From Sinonovacula constricta (taxonomy: Eukaryota; Mollusca; Bivalvia; Cardiida; Solecurtidae): a stretch of 64,000 bases of DNA. A program made the translations under genes and the position numbers. This document shows positions 12,195 through 24,187 of this stretch, piece after piece. The notes beneath the pieces are model-generated. The model saw only the letters and a list, made by a program, of their open reading frames with translations, did not search any database and was not told where the DNA came from. Position 1 is the stretch's first letter; each line of letters starts with the position of its first letter. The DNA is taken from NCBI GenBank assembly GCA_007844125.1, contig CM017572.1, forward strand, positions 41,067,507 to 41,131,506. Direction: 5' to 3'.

Positions 12195-14600
12195 GCACAA
12201 TGCTGTCGCATGCACGTTCACACTTGTTATTTACTGTCGGTTGGAGACTTCGGTTCATTTGTATCAGCTGTATAAAGGTTCCTACTTTCAAGAAACTGAT
12301 CATTTTTTTGTGTTTTGTTTATTTCTGAAATGCACGGAAAACCACTTCGACTGTGAAAACGATTTAGGATTGCTTGTTCATTACTTCTATAAAATATTCA
12401 AACAGCGTTCGATAATCTCGCAGGTTTTTATTAGTATTTGTTATTATAAAACATTTCAACGCAAAAGAGATGTCGGTTGGCTTTGAAAATAAGCTTAAAG
12501 AGATGTCGGCTGGCTTTGAAAGTAAACTTAGTTGTCTTAGCTAGAAATGGAATAGCTTTTAACAATTAATGTGTGACTTCTAATAATAACACATAAAATA
12601 AAAATAACGATACCACTGATACTGATAACGATTTACTGTTTCAAAAAAGGATAAGTGACGGTAGCATCTCATTGATCAGTTGTTACCATCATTTTGCAAA
12701 TGTGTTGACAGTTTCAAATTTCAACGTAAAAACACAAACTTAAAATTATTTAAAATAAATTATTGTTTGAAAATGTACTTGTTGCTTAATGACATTTAAA
12801 AGTTCAGAATACTTTTCATCAGTTATCCGTTTGCTAACATACGTCATTCGTTTGATAAATGAGCTTTTGCTGCTTAATTAAATGCATACGAACATCTTAG
12901 AAGTTGTCCTTGGTCCGTTATTTAACCAGTACGCAGAAAACACCATCTTTACAAAACCAAATTTAAATAAAAAATAATTGAATCGTTTGATGAATGAACA
13001 TTTACCACCGCATTAAGTGCATATGAACATTACAGAACGTGCCCTTGTTCAGTTCTTCAGCCAGTTAACAGAAAACACAATTTTAGAGAAAAAAAAAATT
13101 CTAAATCACATTCTCAAATTAAACTCCGTTCCGTATAGTTGTATTTTGTTGTATTTTAATTCAATTTCCTCCCAAGTCGTTTTCACCAATTTGTTTAAAA
13201 CGGGTATAAAATGCAGCTCTTTCACCATTCATAAAGATTATTGAAGCCTTCCGAAAGCTTGAGAAAAGTTATTTTCCTTAAATACCAAAACAAATATAAT
13301 AACAGCCATCCTTTTAATCGCTTGTCAATTATTTTTTGAAATGGAAATAAACCTGGTTATTTGCACACTTGGCGATGCAAAGATTGCTCACGAGATTAAA
13401 CGGTAATTTTATAGAAATGATAACAAATATGTCTATATTTGTAGTTTTAAAAAGAGCTTTTTGAAGTTGAGTTGAACGCCATTGAATCAAAAGACAATTA
13501 TCATCGTTTACCATCAGACGTTTCAAACCACATACATTCAAAACAAAAATCCTGTTTGAGAAAAGATATTTACAGGCACCAAATCCTTAACATTCTGTTT
13601 ATGGTTAGAAATTAGTATACAATCACATCCTTTTAATCAGTTACAAAATTGTTTTTTATTATTATCCCGACGTCTACAGAATGATGCAATTTTAGTGATG
13701 CGATTTAGTTGAAGGGTGCATTAATGATAAATGCTATTTAGTATTTTTTGTCACGTCTGTAAGATTGTCTTTATTATTGCCTATTTTACATTTTTCTGAA
13801 AGATTGTCTTATCGTCCATGTGTTTTTCAAAGGGTACAGTGTCTGCAATGAGTTTCGCAGTAGTAGTTAATCAGTAATAAATGTCCTTAGAGAATTATTA
13901 AGTACTTTTAAAAACAAAAACAAAATAAACCTAATTGTGTAACTGTCAACTGTCAACCAGAACATCTGTTTCTTCCTATTTCTGCTGTTGGAGGTGTGGA
14001 AGCGAGACGGAAATATATCAGACTTCCATTCTGGACCAATAACTTTTTTTTCGAAAAAGATTTACCAAATTCTTTACAAAAATTAATTCCTAAATGAAAC
14101 AGACTTTCGGCGAGTACGGTGGCAATGTGACTATGCATCAATTACACAACACAACGTAACCTGACATCCCAGTATTGAGCATGGTGGAGAAACTAAGCAA
14201 CAACAATGTATTCCTGTTTGCACACATTGATCTACGGTGTATATGGATACATTAATTTCCAACCAATTAATTTAAGTATACTGATTATTACAAACTATCT
14301 GTTGCGTAATAGCTAAATCATGCACTCTGCGAATTCTATTCCGACAAGCGTAATCAGCGGTTTTGACAATTAATTATACCCCTGGTAACAGGTCTTATCT
14401 AACATGCTTTGTAAAGATAAAATTGCAGCTTCTACAAGGTATTAATGTTCTGGGAATCCCACAATTGTCCCATTGTAACAAACTCGTATTTCACACCCAA
14501 TGATAGGAGATTAATAAGTAATGCGATCATTCTTCAGACTTTTATGAGAATCCTAAAATTAATTAATCAAACTGACCACTATGCTTTGTTACATTAATTC
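12195..14600. repeat. diverged local duplication, copy 2
   Basis: Counterpart of 8500-10120 in the same orientation. The block order is kept, but about 1.2 kb between roughly 12600 and 13820 has no counterpart in copy 1, so it was gained here or lost there. A 122-codon ORF at 12118-12486 crosses the copy boundary and has no matching frame in copy 1. This argues against it being a conserved gene. Confidence 0.65.
12851..13110. repeat. diverged tandem duplication, period about 137 bp
   Basis: Two adjacent blocks share TTTGATAAATGA/TTTGATGAATGA, TAAATGCATACGAACAT/TAAGTGCATATGAACAT, TGTCCTTGGTC/TGCCCTTGTTC, ACCAGTACGCAGAAAACAC/GCCAGTTAACAGAAAACAC and a closing A-rich AAATTTAAAT-type stretch. The copies are well diverged. 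Confidence 0.65.
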
Positions 14601-16516
14601 ATTATCAATTATTATAATGGATCTGTCAATGGTATATATTATTGCATTCTAAAATCGCCTTATTGCCATAAATCATTTTGGCTGCACCATGTCTGAACTT
14701 AATCTCTAAAAGAAAATTAATAAATCAATTCCCAGTACCAAGCTAAATGCGGATCATCCGCCACGAGTTCAACCAAGACGTTTCTGTTGATACGAAGTTT
14801 TGAAATAAGACTAAGCCTAGCGCTGACAGCTTGTTTGGAAATAGTTTTGTTACACGGACAATGTTTGTCTAATTAAGCGTAAAACAATAAAGTTACAAAG
14901 ATGAACATTTTAAGTCTATATTGCTATCATAAACATAAAGTTTTCATAAGATCTGTCAAATCACTTTGAAAACATTTCCCGTCGTTATTTTCACTTAACA
15001 CAGCGAGAAGTTGTCATACCTGTGCTGGAATAACCGGAAATAACACCATAAGCGAAATATTCTCAGAAAACCAATGTCAGCAAAACTTGAATATCATGAA
15101 AGTTATGTCAGTTTTTCTGATTTCTGAAGAAAATCATGGATATGTCATTAATTTAACGATGAATTTATTAAAGTTCACATGTTTTGCTTATGCAGAGAAA
15201 CCTCTTTTGGCGACAACGTTCTGTCAATAGCGTCATAATGGTCCTTTAACGGAAAATGCCGGACCTCTCCGAAACCATTGATTTAAGCGGCAAATTCATA
15301 TGCAGATGCAGAATTGAAACCGAAAGTCGCCGGGAAATTGGTAAATGTGATTCTGCTATAAAAATCAAACTCATTAGACCAGTGAAAATATCATACTACC
15401 AATATATAGAGCTTTTAAACTACACGAAGGCCAAGATAATGCGGCAGATTTAGGTCGGCTTTTAAGATTCACTTACATTTCCTACTGTTGTTAATTAAAA
15501 TAACATGGAATATTACTTCGAAAGTAGAAGCTGTTCAGTTAGCTCTACTGTTAAGTCAGGATGCCCTTACTTCCAAACGAGTACATCTATACAATTCTTG
15601 CCTGTTTCACTTTAATTTATAACTTGTTTGGTAATTTGTTTGATTCGCTCGAAAAGAAGGCTGCTTGCCATTACGTAATCAGAGAATATCTTCAACAGAA
15701 ACGTCTTTGGATAGAACCAGCTATCCTGCAGTTAGCCATTATCTTAACATGTACATCCTGATACAGTATACAAATATGGTTTGTTGAACTTGTGATATCA
15801 TGTATACCCGTTTTATCCTACCAAAATCGTCCTTCCTTGAATATTTATAAGTATATAAAAGTCACTTGTTGTTCAATCTATACACCTGAATTAATAAAGC
15901 TTTTTGTTATGTTTCTGACATCCTTAATACGTTTCTTGAACGACTGAAATAAATCGCGCATCGGACTAAGATACTTTTTCGAGTGTTATGCCATTGGCTA
16001 TCCAAAGATAAATTGCTGGAGATATCAAATTTCCGCTTTCCAAGACAAAAACAGAATAAAGGCCGTTAAGAATCCCACTTTGATAATTGCTGCTTCGTTA
16101 TGCGAGCATTTGTAGGCGTTCAAGAATCAAACCTTAATTGAAACATGAAGAGATCTTGTCAAGAAGCCATACTACAAATGGTGAATTAAACAAGGTTATT
16201 TAAGCCGCATCGGGTGATAGTGGTATACGATAATGAGTTCATTCTAATCTATATTTTTTACTAACTCTAAATAGACAGTTTTTTACTTTTAAATTTCATA
16301 ACGACATAATTATTTTTAAAAGTTTTTTTTCTATTCCTCTTTAGTGTACGAAACATAATTGGATTGAATATATTTTGACAAACACTCTCCTTTGTTTAAT
16401 ATAATAATAAAAACTTCTTGATCTCATTGGCAACACATAACAAACTGTAACTTGCATAGTTATTGTGCTTTTTGTGACAAAAATTGATGTATGTGTGAGC
16501 TATGTTCTGAATGCTA
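14601..16516. other. non-coding stretch
   Basis: No supportable gene. Short frames at 15256-15453 and 15561-15761 have no recognisable domain and no convincing splice context. Confidence 0.45.
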
Positions 16517-16791
16517 CCTAACATTTTAAATTGCGGATCGGGAGGTCGTGGGTTCAAACCCCGGCCGGGTCAAACCAAAGACTTTAAAGTTGGTAGTAGT
16601 GGCTTCCCTCCTAACGCTCGGGGCTAAGGGGACAGCATTACGCCTGACTCGTCGGTGTCAGTATAATGGACCGGCCGGGTTCAGTCCCTGGGCACCTCAT
16701 AAGTGCCCCTGTGCTATAATGATAGAAATGTCGCTGCGAAGTATCGGCAAAATTGCCGGCTAATCCTAATCCTAATCCTAACATTTTAAAT
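16517..16791 (+). mobile_element. 5'-truncated SINE-1 with 15-bp target-site duplication
   Basis: The SINE body starts at about 16532 inside the tRNA-like region (TGCGGATCGGGAGGTCGTGG), so the A box is lost. The B box GGTTCAAACCC and all body blocks are intact. The tail is a short (ATCCTA)n-like run. The direct repeat CCTAACATTTTAAAT occurs on both sides (16517-16531 and 16777-16791). The exact repeats, 5' truncation and simple 3' tail together are textbook target-primed reverse transcription and mark a fairly young insertion. Confidence 0.93.
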
Positions 16792-16846
16792 CATGGCAAA
16801 AGAAACAGTGTTGTAGTTATTACTGATCAGCAGTTTAAATATATGT

Positions 16847-17086
16847 TTGGCTAAGGACACGTGGATTAATTTTTTCACCAGCTCCTACATGAACACACCA
16901 AATACAAATTTGTTGCAAGTGTTTGCCAAGTGGTTTTGGAACAGAAACTATGACACGTTTCCTTCTAGTAAAAGTATTGATTTTAACGATTATGTACAAA
17001 GTGCTTTTTCAGATAATGTTCAAAATTGTCAAACATCCATATATCTATATAATTTATGTCTTGTGCATGATCATTTTATCATTTGA
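16847..17086 (+). CDS. uncharacterised ORF, possibly chance
   Basis: The open frame extends upstream without a stop to about 16814 and ends in TGA at 17084-17086. The reading used here starts at TTG; the first ATG is about 15 codons in. The composition is mixed and soluble-looking, including tryptophans and a run of polar residues. No domain is recognised. In DNA this AT-rich, frames of this length arise by chance, so the entry is kept only as a candidate exon. Confidence 0.1.
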   Translation: MAKDTWINFFTSSYMNTPNTNLLQVFAKWFWNRNYDTFPSSKSIDFNDYVQSAFSDNVQNCQTSIYLYNLCLVHDHFII

Positions 17087-17295
17087 ATAACTATATATAC
17101 CAAAACCGACAAAAGCAAAATAAAATAAGAACCAATTGAGTCGTAAAACTTCTGAAACTTAATAAACCCCATTAATTGCCATCATAATACAAAAGAAATG
17201 CTTCCAGGATCGTCAATTACAATTAGACGCTCCTATAATTCTGCATGTTTCTACAGGAATATACAGCTTTAAAACATACAGAAGTCGTAAAGTTT

Positions 17296-17631
17296 TTAAA
17301 TTGTACAAAATTTTATCGTAATATCTATATAATATTCATAAACTCCGCTAGCGCCATTCTTGATTGAAGTCTTTAGATTGACACATATTTGACATAATGT
17401 TTTACATACATCGTCCTGTTCGAGACTGCCCGACGCTAACAGTACTGGATAATCATTGTGAAATTCATCTAGTAAATAAGTCCCATTAGACCATGCAACA
17501 ATCACTGCGGAATACTTATAACTTCCATTTCTATCAAAATGCATTAGGATGAGAAAGCATCGTTTATAAATTTTCTGATTGATCCCGAAGTTGGTTTTGC
17601 TGACGCTGTGTCCGTGCAGGAATGGGTTCTG
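17296..17631 (-). CDS. uncharacterised ORF or exon candidate
   Basis: On the minus strand the frame is open for 111 codons after a stop at 17632-17634. The bases ACAG immediately precede AACCCATTCCTGCACGG and could be a splice acceptor, though the tract before it is not pyrimidine-rich. An internal Met lies at 17544. The peptide is mixed in composition with four cysteines and several aromatic residues. A GTATGT inside (near 17412) would be a good donor if only the first part is an exon. No family is recognised, and one or two frames of this length are expected by chance in the window. Confidence 0.15.
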   Translation of the reverse strand, partial: QNPFLHGHSVSKTNFGINQKIYKRCFLILMHFDRNGSYKYSAVIVAWSNGTYLLDEFHNDYPVLLASGSLEQDDVCKTLCQICVNLKTSIKNGASGVYEYYIDITIKFCTI

Positions 17632-18343
17632 TCATGCCTGATTTACTGATTTTCATTCATGTATACCGTTTTGTATTTGGTTTCAATGTTTTCCAATCTC
17701 AGCTACTTAGCATGTTTAAGAAATTTTAATACCTAAAAATACATACCGAAACGCATTCTGGCGTCAATGTAATTTGATATGTTAATAAAGCGTCTCATAC
17801 ATACAAAATTTTATTTTGAAATAAGATGGACCTGCAATGTTGGAATGGCTTTACATATACCCATTCACAAAAGCTGACATAAGTAAAATGTAAATTTAAC
17901 CTTCGCTCTAGATGACGTATGTCTTTAATACTATAAATTTGTTCATTCAAAATGGAAACAATTAAGAGTTTATTATAGTTGTTTTCATTTAAATATATTC
18001 ATTTTTTATGATGTTTATCGCATTATGTGTTTTTCTCCTTTAACTCGCTAACCTGAATTTTCCGCATTAATGTGCTAATTTCTATTTTCCTTATACTGAG
18101 TATCTATACACTTATTCTGATAACAGTCTTTCTAGGCAAGAAACATTTATTTAAGCCAAGTTCGCAATTTCTACCAAATGACAATCCGCTTGACATTGCT
18201 GAATCAATCTGTTCTTATAACTGTACTGTACAAATGGCCTAGCCGATTCTGTTGTTGGCTTCGCGTTGAAATAACCCATATTTTGTTGCAAGTGTTTCAG
18301 TTTCCCAAGCAAGGCAACAAAGAAGAGCAAGTGACACCCATAA
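17632..18343. other. non-coding stretch
   Basis: No gene or repeat supported. Confidence 0.4.
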
Positions 18344-18574
18344 GCGTATCAACAGTATTTGGACATCGCGGAATGTACGGACTTTCGTATGCCAAGGTTT
18401 CGCCTTTAAAACGAAACGTTGAATTGTATTCTTTTCATGCTCGAAAGCATATCAACAGTATTTGGACATCGCGGCATGTACGGACTTTCGTATGCCAAGG
18501 TTTCGCCTTTAAAACGAAACGCTGAATTGTATTCGTTTCATGGCCGAAAGCGTATCAACAGTATTTGGACATCG
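18344..18574. repeat. 103-bp tandem repeat, 2.2 copies
   Basis: Units start at 18344, 18447 and 18550, each with GC(G/A)TATCAACAGTATTTGG. They continue through CGGACTTTCGTATGCCAAGG and TTCGCCTTTAAAACGAAACG. The first two units differ at only a few positions; the third stops after about 25 bp. Two overlapping ORFs at 18178-18628 exist because of this repeat and share the same repeated peptide. The period of 103 bp is not a multiple of three, so the frame changes from unit to unit, which argues against coding function. Confidence 0.93.
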
Positions 18575-20284
18575 CTATCCTATTTAGTTGCCGATACTGC
18601 TATCTTGTGTATAATTGTACATATTTGATTCTGAGAGTTCATTACAATTAACGTAATTTTGTTTTAATGCATCATCTGAAGTATATGCAAGATGATTTTT
18701 GTTAGAAAAAAACTAATATAAACCCACTATAAGATAGATATGTCACAATTTTCAATTCATATTAATTATTAAAATATAGTTTATAAAATATAGTTTAGTA
18801 ATACTATATTATAGATGCGCCAATCAATTATATAATTTTAGCGATTGTCTTTCATGACATTGTATTTTATTCCCTATAAGTTTTCTAAAACACAATGTTC
18901 AAGCCGAACGAAATGCAACATCAGTATGGACATTCTTCATCATCATCTTATGCTTATCGAAGACTATTCTACTACAATCTCATCTGGCCCGACTTGTAAT
19001 TTCCATCTTCACATCTTACAAAAAGCTGTAAACCTCAATTTAAATGACATGATGAACGGTTACAATGCAGACATCACAATAAGTAATAATGGTTGTGTAG
19101 TTTTGATGGAGAGCATGTGAAAGGAGATACTAGTAAGAGAAATTTGTGATATAGATTATGTGCTACATTTATGTTCATTTTGACGAAAAGTTTATCAGCG
19201 CTGACAGGCACCTATCAATTGATAAATGCCAGTTTATGATATTATATTTACGACTGAGATACAGACCGCTATCCGAAGGCCGCTGGGATCGTATGGAGTC
19301 TTCATTCCCGATATCTTTAATTGCGAAACAGAGCTGCATTAGGCAGCAGATCCGTACAAAAGCCAAATTTAGAAACAAAGAAATAAAATGACAAACGTTT
19401 AAGCAGATAGGAACATCAACTCGGTGGAGGGCGTGTACTTTCATCATATTTCTGATTATTATAAGTCTTAATATGAAATTTAAAATTATTTCTTTTTTTT
19501 CTGCTTTGAATGATATTGTTATTAAATCAATTTGTTATGTAATGTTTCATTGCTACATGATGCATCTCATAAACCGCGTACTGAAGCTTATTCCAATTGA
19601 TTAATGATAAGTTTTAATTCTCCAACAATCAAAGCTTCCTGTTACATATCGCTTTATGAATATTTGTATGCGATTGGGTAGCACTGAATTCGAGTCCTGA
19701 ACGTCCTTATGCATTTTGTTTCTAAATTAACTTAAAGCTCACTTAAATTATTTTTGCAAGAAAATGTTCTGAATTTAAATCATTGTGCTTATACCCCATT
19801 TATAGAAACAAAATTCAAATGATTTCCTCTCAACATGACTTCGCCTCTTCAACAATTTAAAACCATTGTTAATTATTTCCATCTGATTTAATGGTCGGAA
19901 CATTCTGATATAAGTATTTGTATTCTGCTTTTCCTGATCATAACCGGTTATCAATTTATTAATTTGTAGTCTTCGCTAATATTCAACAAACGTTTTGGCT
20001 TAGTTACTCGTAAACGTTTGATTTTTGTAGTAATTCCTTAAAATCCTGACAGAAGAAACATAATCTCCACAGGAAATGTGTCCACGACGCTAATGCAGTC
20101 CCCCGTCTTATTGTCTCTGGTACTCTTGCTACTGGAAAGTCACTGTGAACACTGTGTCTTGTGAATAAAAATCCATCTAATAATAACAAGTTCATTAAAA
20201 AGTATATAATAATGTACAAAAAATATGGATATAGTTTAGAAATTACGGATCTTCATTAGTTGTCATTTAATATAAGAATTTATA
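18575..20284. other. non-coding stretch with two short ORFs
   Basis: ORFs at 18845-19120 (91 codons) and 19158-19391 (77 codons) lie in a row on the plus strand but match nothing I recognise and lack splice context. The second is overlapped by a minus-strand frame of similar length (19175-19447). I treat all three as chance frames. Confidence 0.4.
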
Positions 20285-20621
20285 GTAAATGTTCCAGTTG
20301 TCTGCAAAATTAGGCCCTTACATTTGTTGACAATTAGTATAATAGAAGAAAAAATGCAATGGGCGTATTGAATGGACAACAAGGAGAATCATGTGTTAAA
20401 ATATAACATTATCTGCACAGTCTTAATTTGTGTATTCGTCAGATAAGATAGAATAAGATAAAATTTATTTTGAGTCGGCAAGATATCAACAAGTAACATA
20501 AGCTCTAATGGGCATTTACAACCGACTGTCTTAGATAGTGTAAATATAATTTACCCCGACGACTTGTAATCATTTTCAACAAATCTCGAGGCCTAATTTT
20601 GCAGACAACTGGTACATTTAC
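20285..20621. repeat. segment bounded by about 32-bp inverted repeats
   Basis: The left arm (20285-20316) contains CCAGTTGTCTGCAAAATTAG. The right arm (20590-20621) is its reverse complement with one mismatch. The interior of about 270 bp includes the microsatellite-like 3' tail of the LINE relic described next. No target-site duplication is evident. It may be a miniature inverted-repeat element that overlaps the LINE 3' end, or an inverted local duplication. Confidence 0.6.
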
Positions 20622-22045
20622 AATCTTTACCATCGTAACTTCAGCCCAGTTGCAGACCGTTTCACCGACTTTTCTTTGTTGCTTTCATTAACATAAATAG
20701 CATGATAAATCCTTTAATGGTGCAAACAATCAAAAACCTTCGACAGATCCATAAGGATAGCTGCAACACAGTGTTTTTCAGTCCTCCAACAGTCTAAGTA
20801 AGACTGTTTGACATTCATGGACTTCACAAAACGCACAAAGAAACTTACCAAAATATTTTTAAAATGTTTTGACAGCTGAGAAAGATGACTTTTGAAAAAA
20901 ATTCGAAGGTATTGTTAGGATACTAACTGGTCTATAATTTGATTTAATATATGGGTCATTTCTCTTAAGCAAAGGGATCATGTGTGCTTCTTTGAGCCTT
21001 TTAGGGAAAACGCCAAATTCAATTGTGGTATTTTCAAGAAATGTGAAATGTGGGATAAGTGCCCTGTCACTAAGATTCAATAGTTACGCCGATATTTTAT
21101 CAGCATCGGTCGATATTTTTTACATCAAAACATTTAACTATTTTACAGATAGAGACCTCGCTTACTTTGGAAAATTTATATGTGTATGTGGTATATGTCT
21201 GACCCTGATTTTTAATAAGCTTTGGTGTGCCGCGTTATGAAAAGAACAGTTTTTCCAATATCTTGTTCCATGTTTACAAAAAGGAATTAAACCTGTTTTC
21301 TGGTTCTTCGGTATTCGAAATTATCTTGTTATGAATAGAATGATTTTCTGTCGATTTCCAGTTGATTTCTTTGATAAATAATGTTTAATCTTAAGCCAAA
21401 TATATTCCCATCTTCCCACCGTTCAGTAAAATAGTTTCTCAAAGACTGTGGGTTTTCTTTTTCCCATGGATTCTTTGATGTCTGTCATTTTCCCAGGCTT
21501 TGGCAAAGTGCAGTTTTGAAACTTATGAAACAGCATTTTCTCCTTAAATATGGCCCTACGGAGGGTTCTGTTTATTTATGGCAATTGGTTTTGATTTATT
21601 TAATTCTGTTTTAGAATTGTATGTTTGTCGATTACTGTCACAATATCATTTTCAAACTTTTCGTATATTTGGTTTATATGCAGTTCAGTGTGTTTCTTAT
21701 TGGAACAAGAAATTAGTTATCGGAGACAAAATCTTCCCGCCGATATTGTCTAAAACTTCTGTAAGAAATTTCTGTTTTTGATAAGATGGGGTTGTGGTAT
21801 TTATGACAGTAGTTATCATGTTATGGCAACCACTTACATCTGTTGAAAATTCTAGAGTTCTAAGACCAAGATCCTTTGAATTTGTTAGAAACACATCAGG
21901 AAGAGCGAGTAAATTGTTTTTCATAAAACATGTCGGTTCTTTTATAATGTTGTCGAGGTTGAATAGTTCACAAAAGTTTAAGAGAGATTTGCATTTACTT
22001 TCTGACAACAAGTTTAAATCTCCAACAACAACATAGTGGTTAAAC
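20440..22045 (-). pseudogene. decayed non-LTR retrotransposon (CR1/Jockey-like LINE)
   Basis: Pieces of one LINE ORF2 are readable in order on the minus strand, in shifting frames. First is the C-terminal part of an apurinic-type endonuclease at about 22040-21800, with VVGDLNL, a KEPTCFM block, LPDVFLTNS and a degraded SDHN motif (SGCHNMI). The linker follows at about 21300-21090. Next come the reverse-transcriptase fingers at about 21010-20900, with RLKEAHMIPLLKR and NYRPVSIL. The palm motif A, AILMDLSKVFDCLHH, lies at about 20765-20718. A block like KVGETVCNWAEVT lies at about 20690-20640. The YADD catalytic motif and the rest of the RT are missing. The remaining 3' region ends near 20440 in a TCTTATTCTATCTTATC-type simple tail. 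Frameshifts (e.g. near 20885 and 20785), stops, 5' truncation near 22045 and the internal deletion show it is dead. An 80-codon plus-strand ORF (21794-22036) is its shadow. Confidence 0.88.
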
Positions 22046-22059
22046 AGCGACACATTTGT

Positions 22060-24165
22060 TTTATGTACGAGCTACGTATTTTTAGAACGGTTTGCATATT
22101 GCTTGTAAAGCCGGACGTTTGTTTGTTTTTTGTTTGTTTTTTTGGTCGACAGCAAACTTTTTAATCAGGCCATACAAGGCACATTTTCGTTATATAACAC
22201 AAACAGGGAATATACTTGGTAGTTGTAACATTAGAGCCAAGTTTGCCATTTTTCCTTGTAGTGTCAGTTATAAGTTTCAAGTATTTTAATATACCTACAT
22301 ATTTATAAAATAAAAATAACAACATTTTCATCTTTATGGATTCATTTTTGTATAGATATGTATATATCTTCCGAACCCCATTGCTAAAAATATCAACGAA
22401 GAAAGTGAAATTCACAAATTACATTATATTTAGCTTTTCTGAACAATGAATGCAAATTCAGTCAAATGTTGTATGCCGAAAGACTTCAGAATTGAAATTT
22501 GCTTGCATAAACGCCTGTATTAACATATCAACACACATTGAGGCTAAAACGCATTTATGTATACTTTCCTGGAGGAAAATAGGGGCAATTGAAATTCCAC
22601 CAACATGGTAAGTTGCTGAGATTGGAGAATATTGAAATCATATATAACACTTTAAATATGAAGGAAAATCAGTCACCTTCGACAGAACTAATCTCTGCAT
22701 TTTGGCTCTCCATCGTGTTACAATCAGTTAACTCCTAAAAAGAAAATATCTACGTTCAAATGTATTCAGTCTCGAAACAACAAAGAAATATGTTGTCCTC
22801 AATAATTCGTCTATGGTAATTTGAAAGCTGCTATGTCAGGTGATGTTTCATTTAACTTTAAAAGATGTAAAAATATCAATAGGCTAACAAAATAAATATA
22901 AATAACAAAACAATATAAGGTCTTATAAGCATCGTTTCCTTTAGATGTATGTCTATCCCTCCATTCCTCTTTCCATTACAAGATAATTGAGATAGACCCG
23001 TATACTTCATTTAAACCTAGATTTTATTCAGTTAACTGATCATTTATTTTAGTATATTCCAGTTTTATTGATATTTGGAAAAGGCAATTTGGGGTAAACA
23101 AAATCTCCTGAATAAATGACAGACGGCGAAACAAGTGTCGCTACATTCACTTAGACTTTATCTGCTTTTTGGAAGAAAAGTTTGCCTTCAAGTAGTTCCT
23201 ATATAATTATAACACATAACTTCTTAATATCCCAAACCATAGATAGGCGTTAATAAGTTATCATGTTCTTTATATTAGGTCAATTTATATTTGCTTAAGG
23301 AGTAGTTAAACCTAAGTTTATGCAATTACCTTCACAAAATAGCCACAGGATATCCAAATTGTGCTTATATTTTTGTTTCCATGCGCATCCGTATCACATC
23401 TGTTCTACTTTGAGTACTATTTAATATCAACGTGGGGCAGTTAAGTAACCAAATTTCTCCAGGACTGTTGGCGACAGTCAGTCTCAAGCAAGGTCCGTAA
23501 CAGCACGAAAACAAATGTCAGTTATCTTGATTCAGCCACAAAAGTAATACTGAAATGCCAAACAATGACTGTCATGTCAGAAGAATGGAATCCGTCAACA
23601 TGGACAATGGCCTGTTGATTATTGCGGTTTGGAGCTCTTGATTTCTCCAAACGCATATTCACACGTACTGCATGTTTTGACGTTTTATTTCATGGGAGCA
23701 AATTTTGATGAGTATGCCAATGTACGAACAAGTTAAATATCGTCAAAACCAGGTCTAGCGACTTTTGCTGTTTGAATATGTATTTAAAAGTATGAACGAA
23801 AAGGTTCCATAATAAATTTGGCGGTCGTACAAATTTGTATCAAAGTGTGGAATTATCAACACCTTCGATATTATATAAAGCATTGATTTATGTTCAGAAG
23901 TGATTTGGAATGGCTAAAAAGAGCCGGTAATAGAAGGATGAAATAGACTGTCTGTCCACTTTTATTATGAAATAAATACTTTCACAAGTTCCGGGTACAC
24001 CTGGAAACAGAAGTGACGCGCACTCTAAATTATAAGCGCTGCAATACGATCTTAAAATTCCAGGAAATTTCCTGGTTAAAACTTAGATACAAAGACTATC
24101 AGAAAACTATCTTGAGTAGAAGTAAACAGTACGTCATCCACGGCTTCAAGCCCCTACTTTGTTTC
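22060..24165. other. non-coding stretch
   Basis: No gene is supported. A 54-codon open stretch at about 23443-23610 (+) follows TTTCTCCAG and could be read as an exon (peptide with QDCWRQSVSSKVRN near its start). It ends in a stop without a clear donor and is motif-free. Confidence 0.4.
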
Positions 24166-24168
24166 AAT

Positions 24169-24187
24169 CCCCCCCCCCCCCCACCCC
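24169..24187. repeat. poly-C tract
   Basis: A run of about 13 C followed by A and five more C. This type of homopolymer is prone to length errors in sequencing and to slippage. Confidence 0.9.

Noticed and set aside
12118..12486. 122-codon plus-strand ORF
   Set aside because: It crosses the boundary of a local duplication, and the other copy does not keep the frame. No motif or splice support.
18845..19391. Two consecutive plus-strand ORFs with an AAGGAG between them
   Set aside because: They look like a bacterial gene pair, but nothing else here is prokaryotic. The second is overlapped by a comparable minus-strand frame, and short frames are expected in such DNA.
21794..22036. 80-codon plus-strand ORF
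   Set aside because: Antisense shadow of the LINE endonuclease relic.
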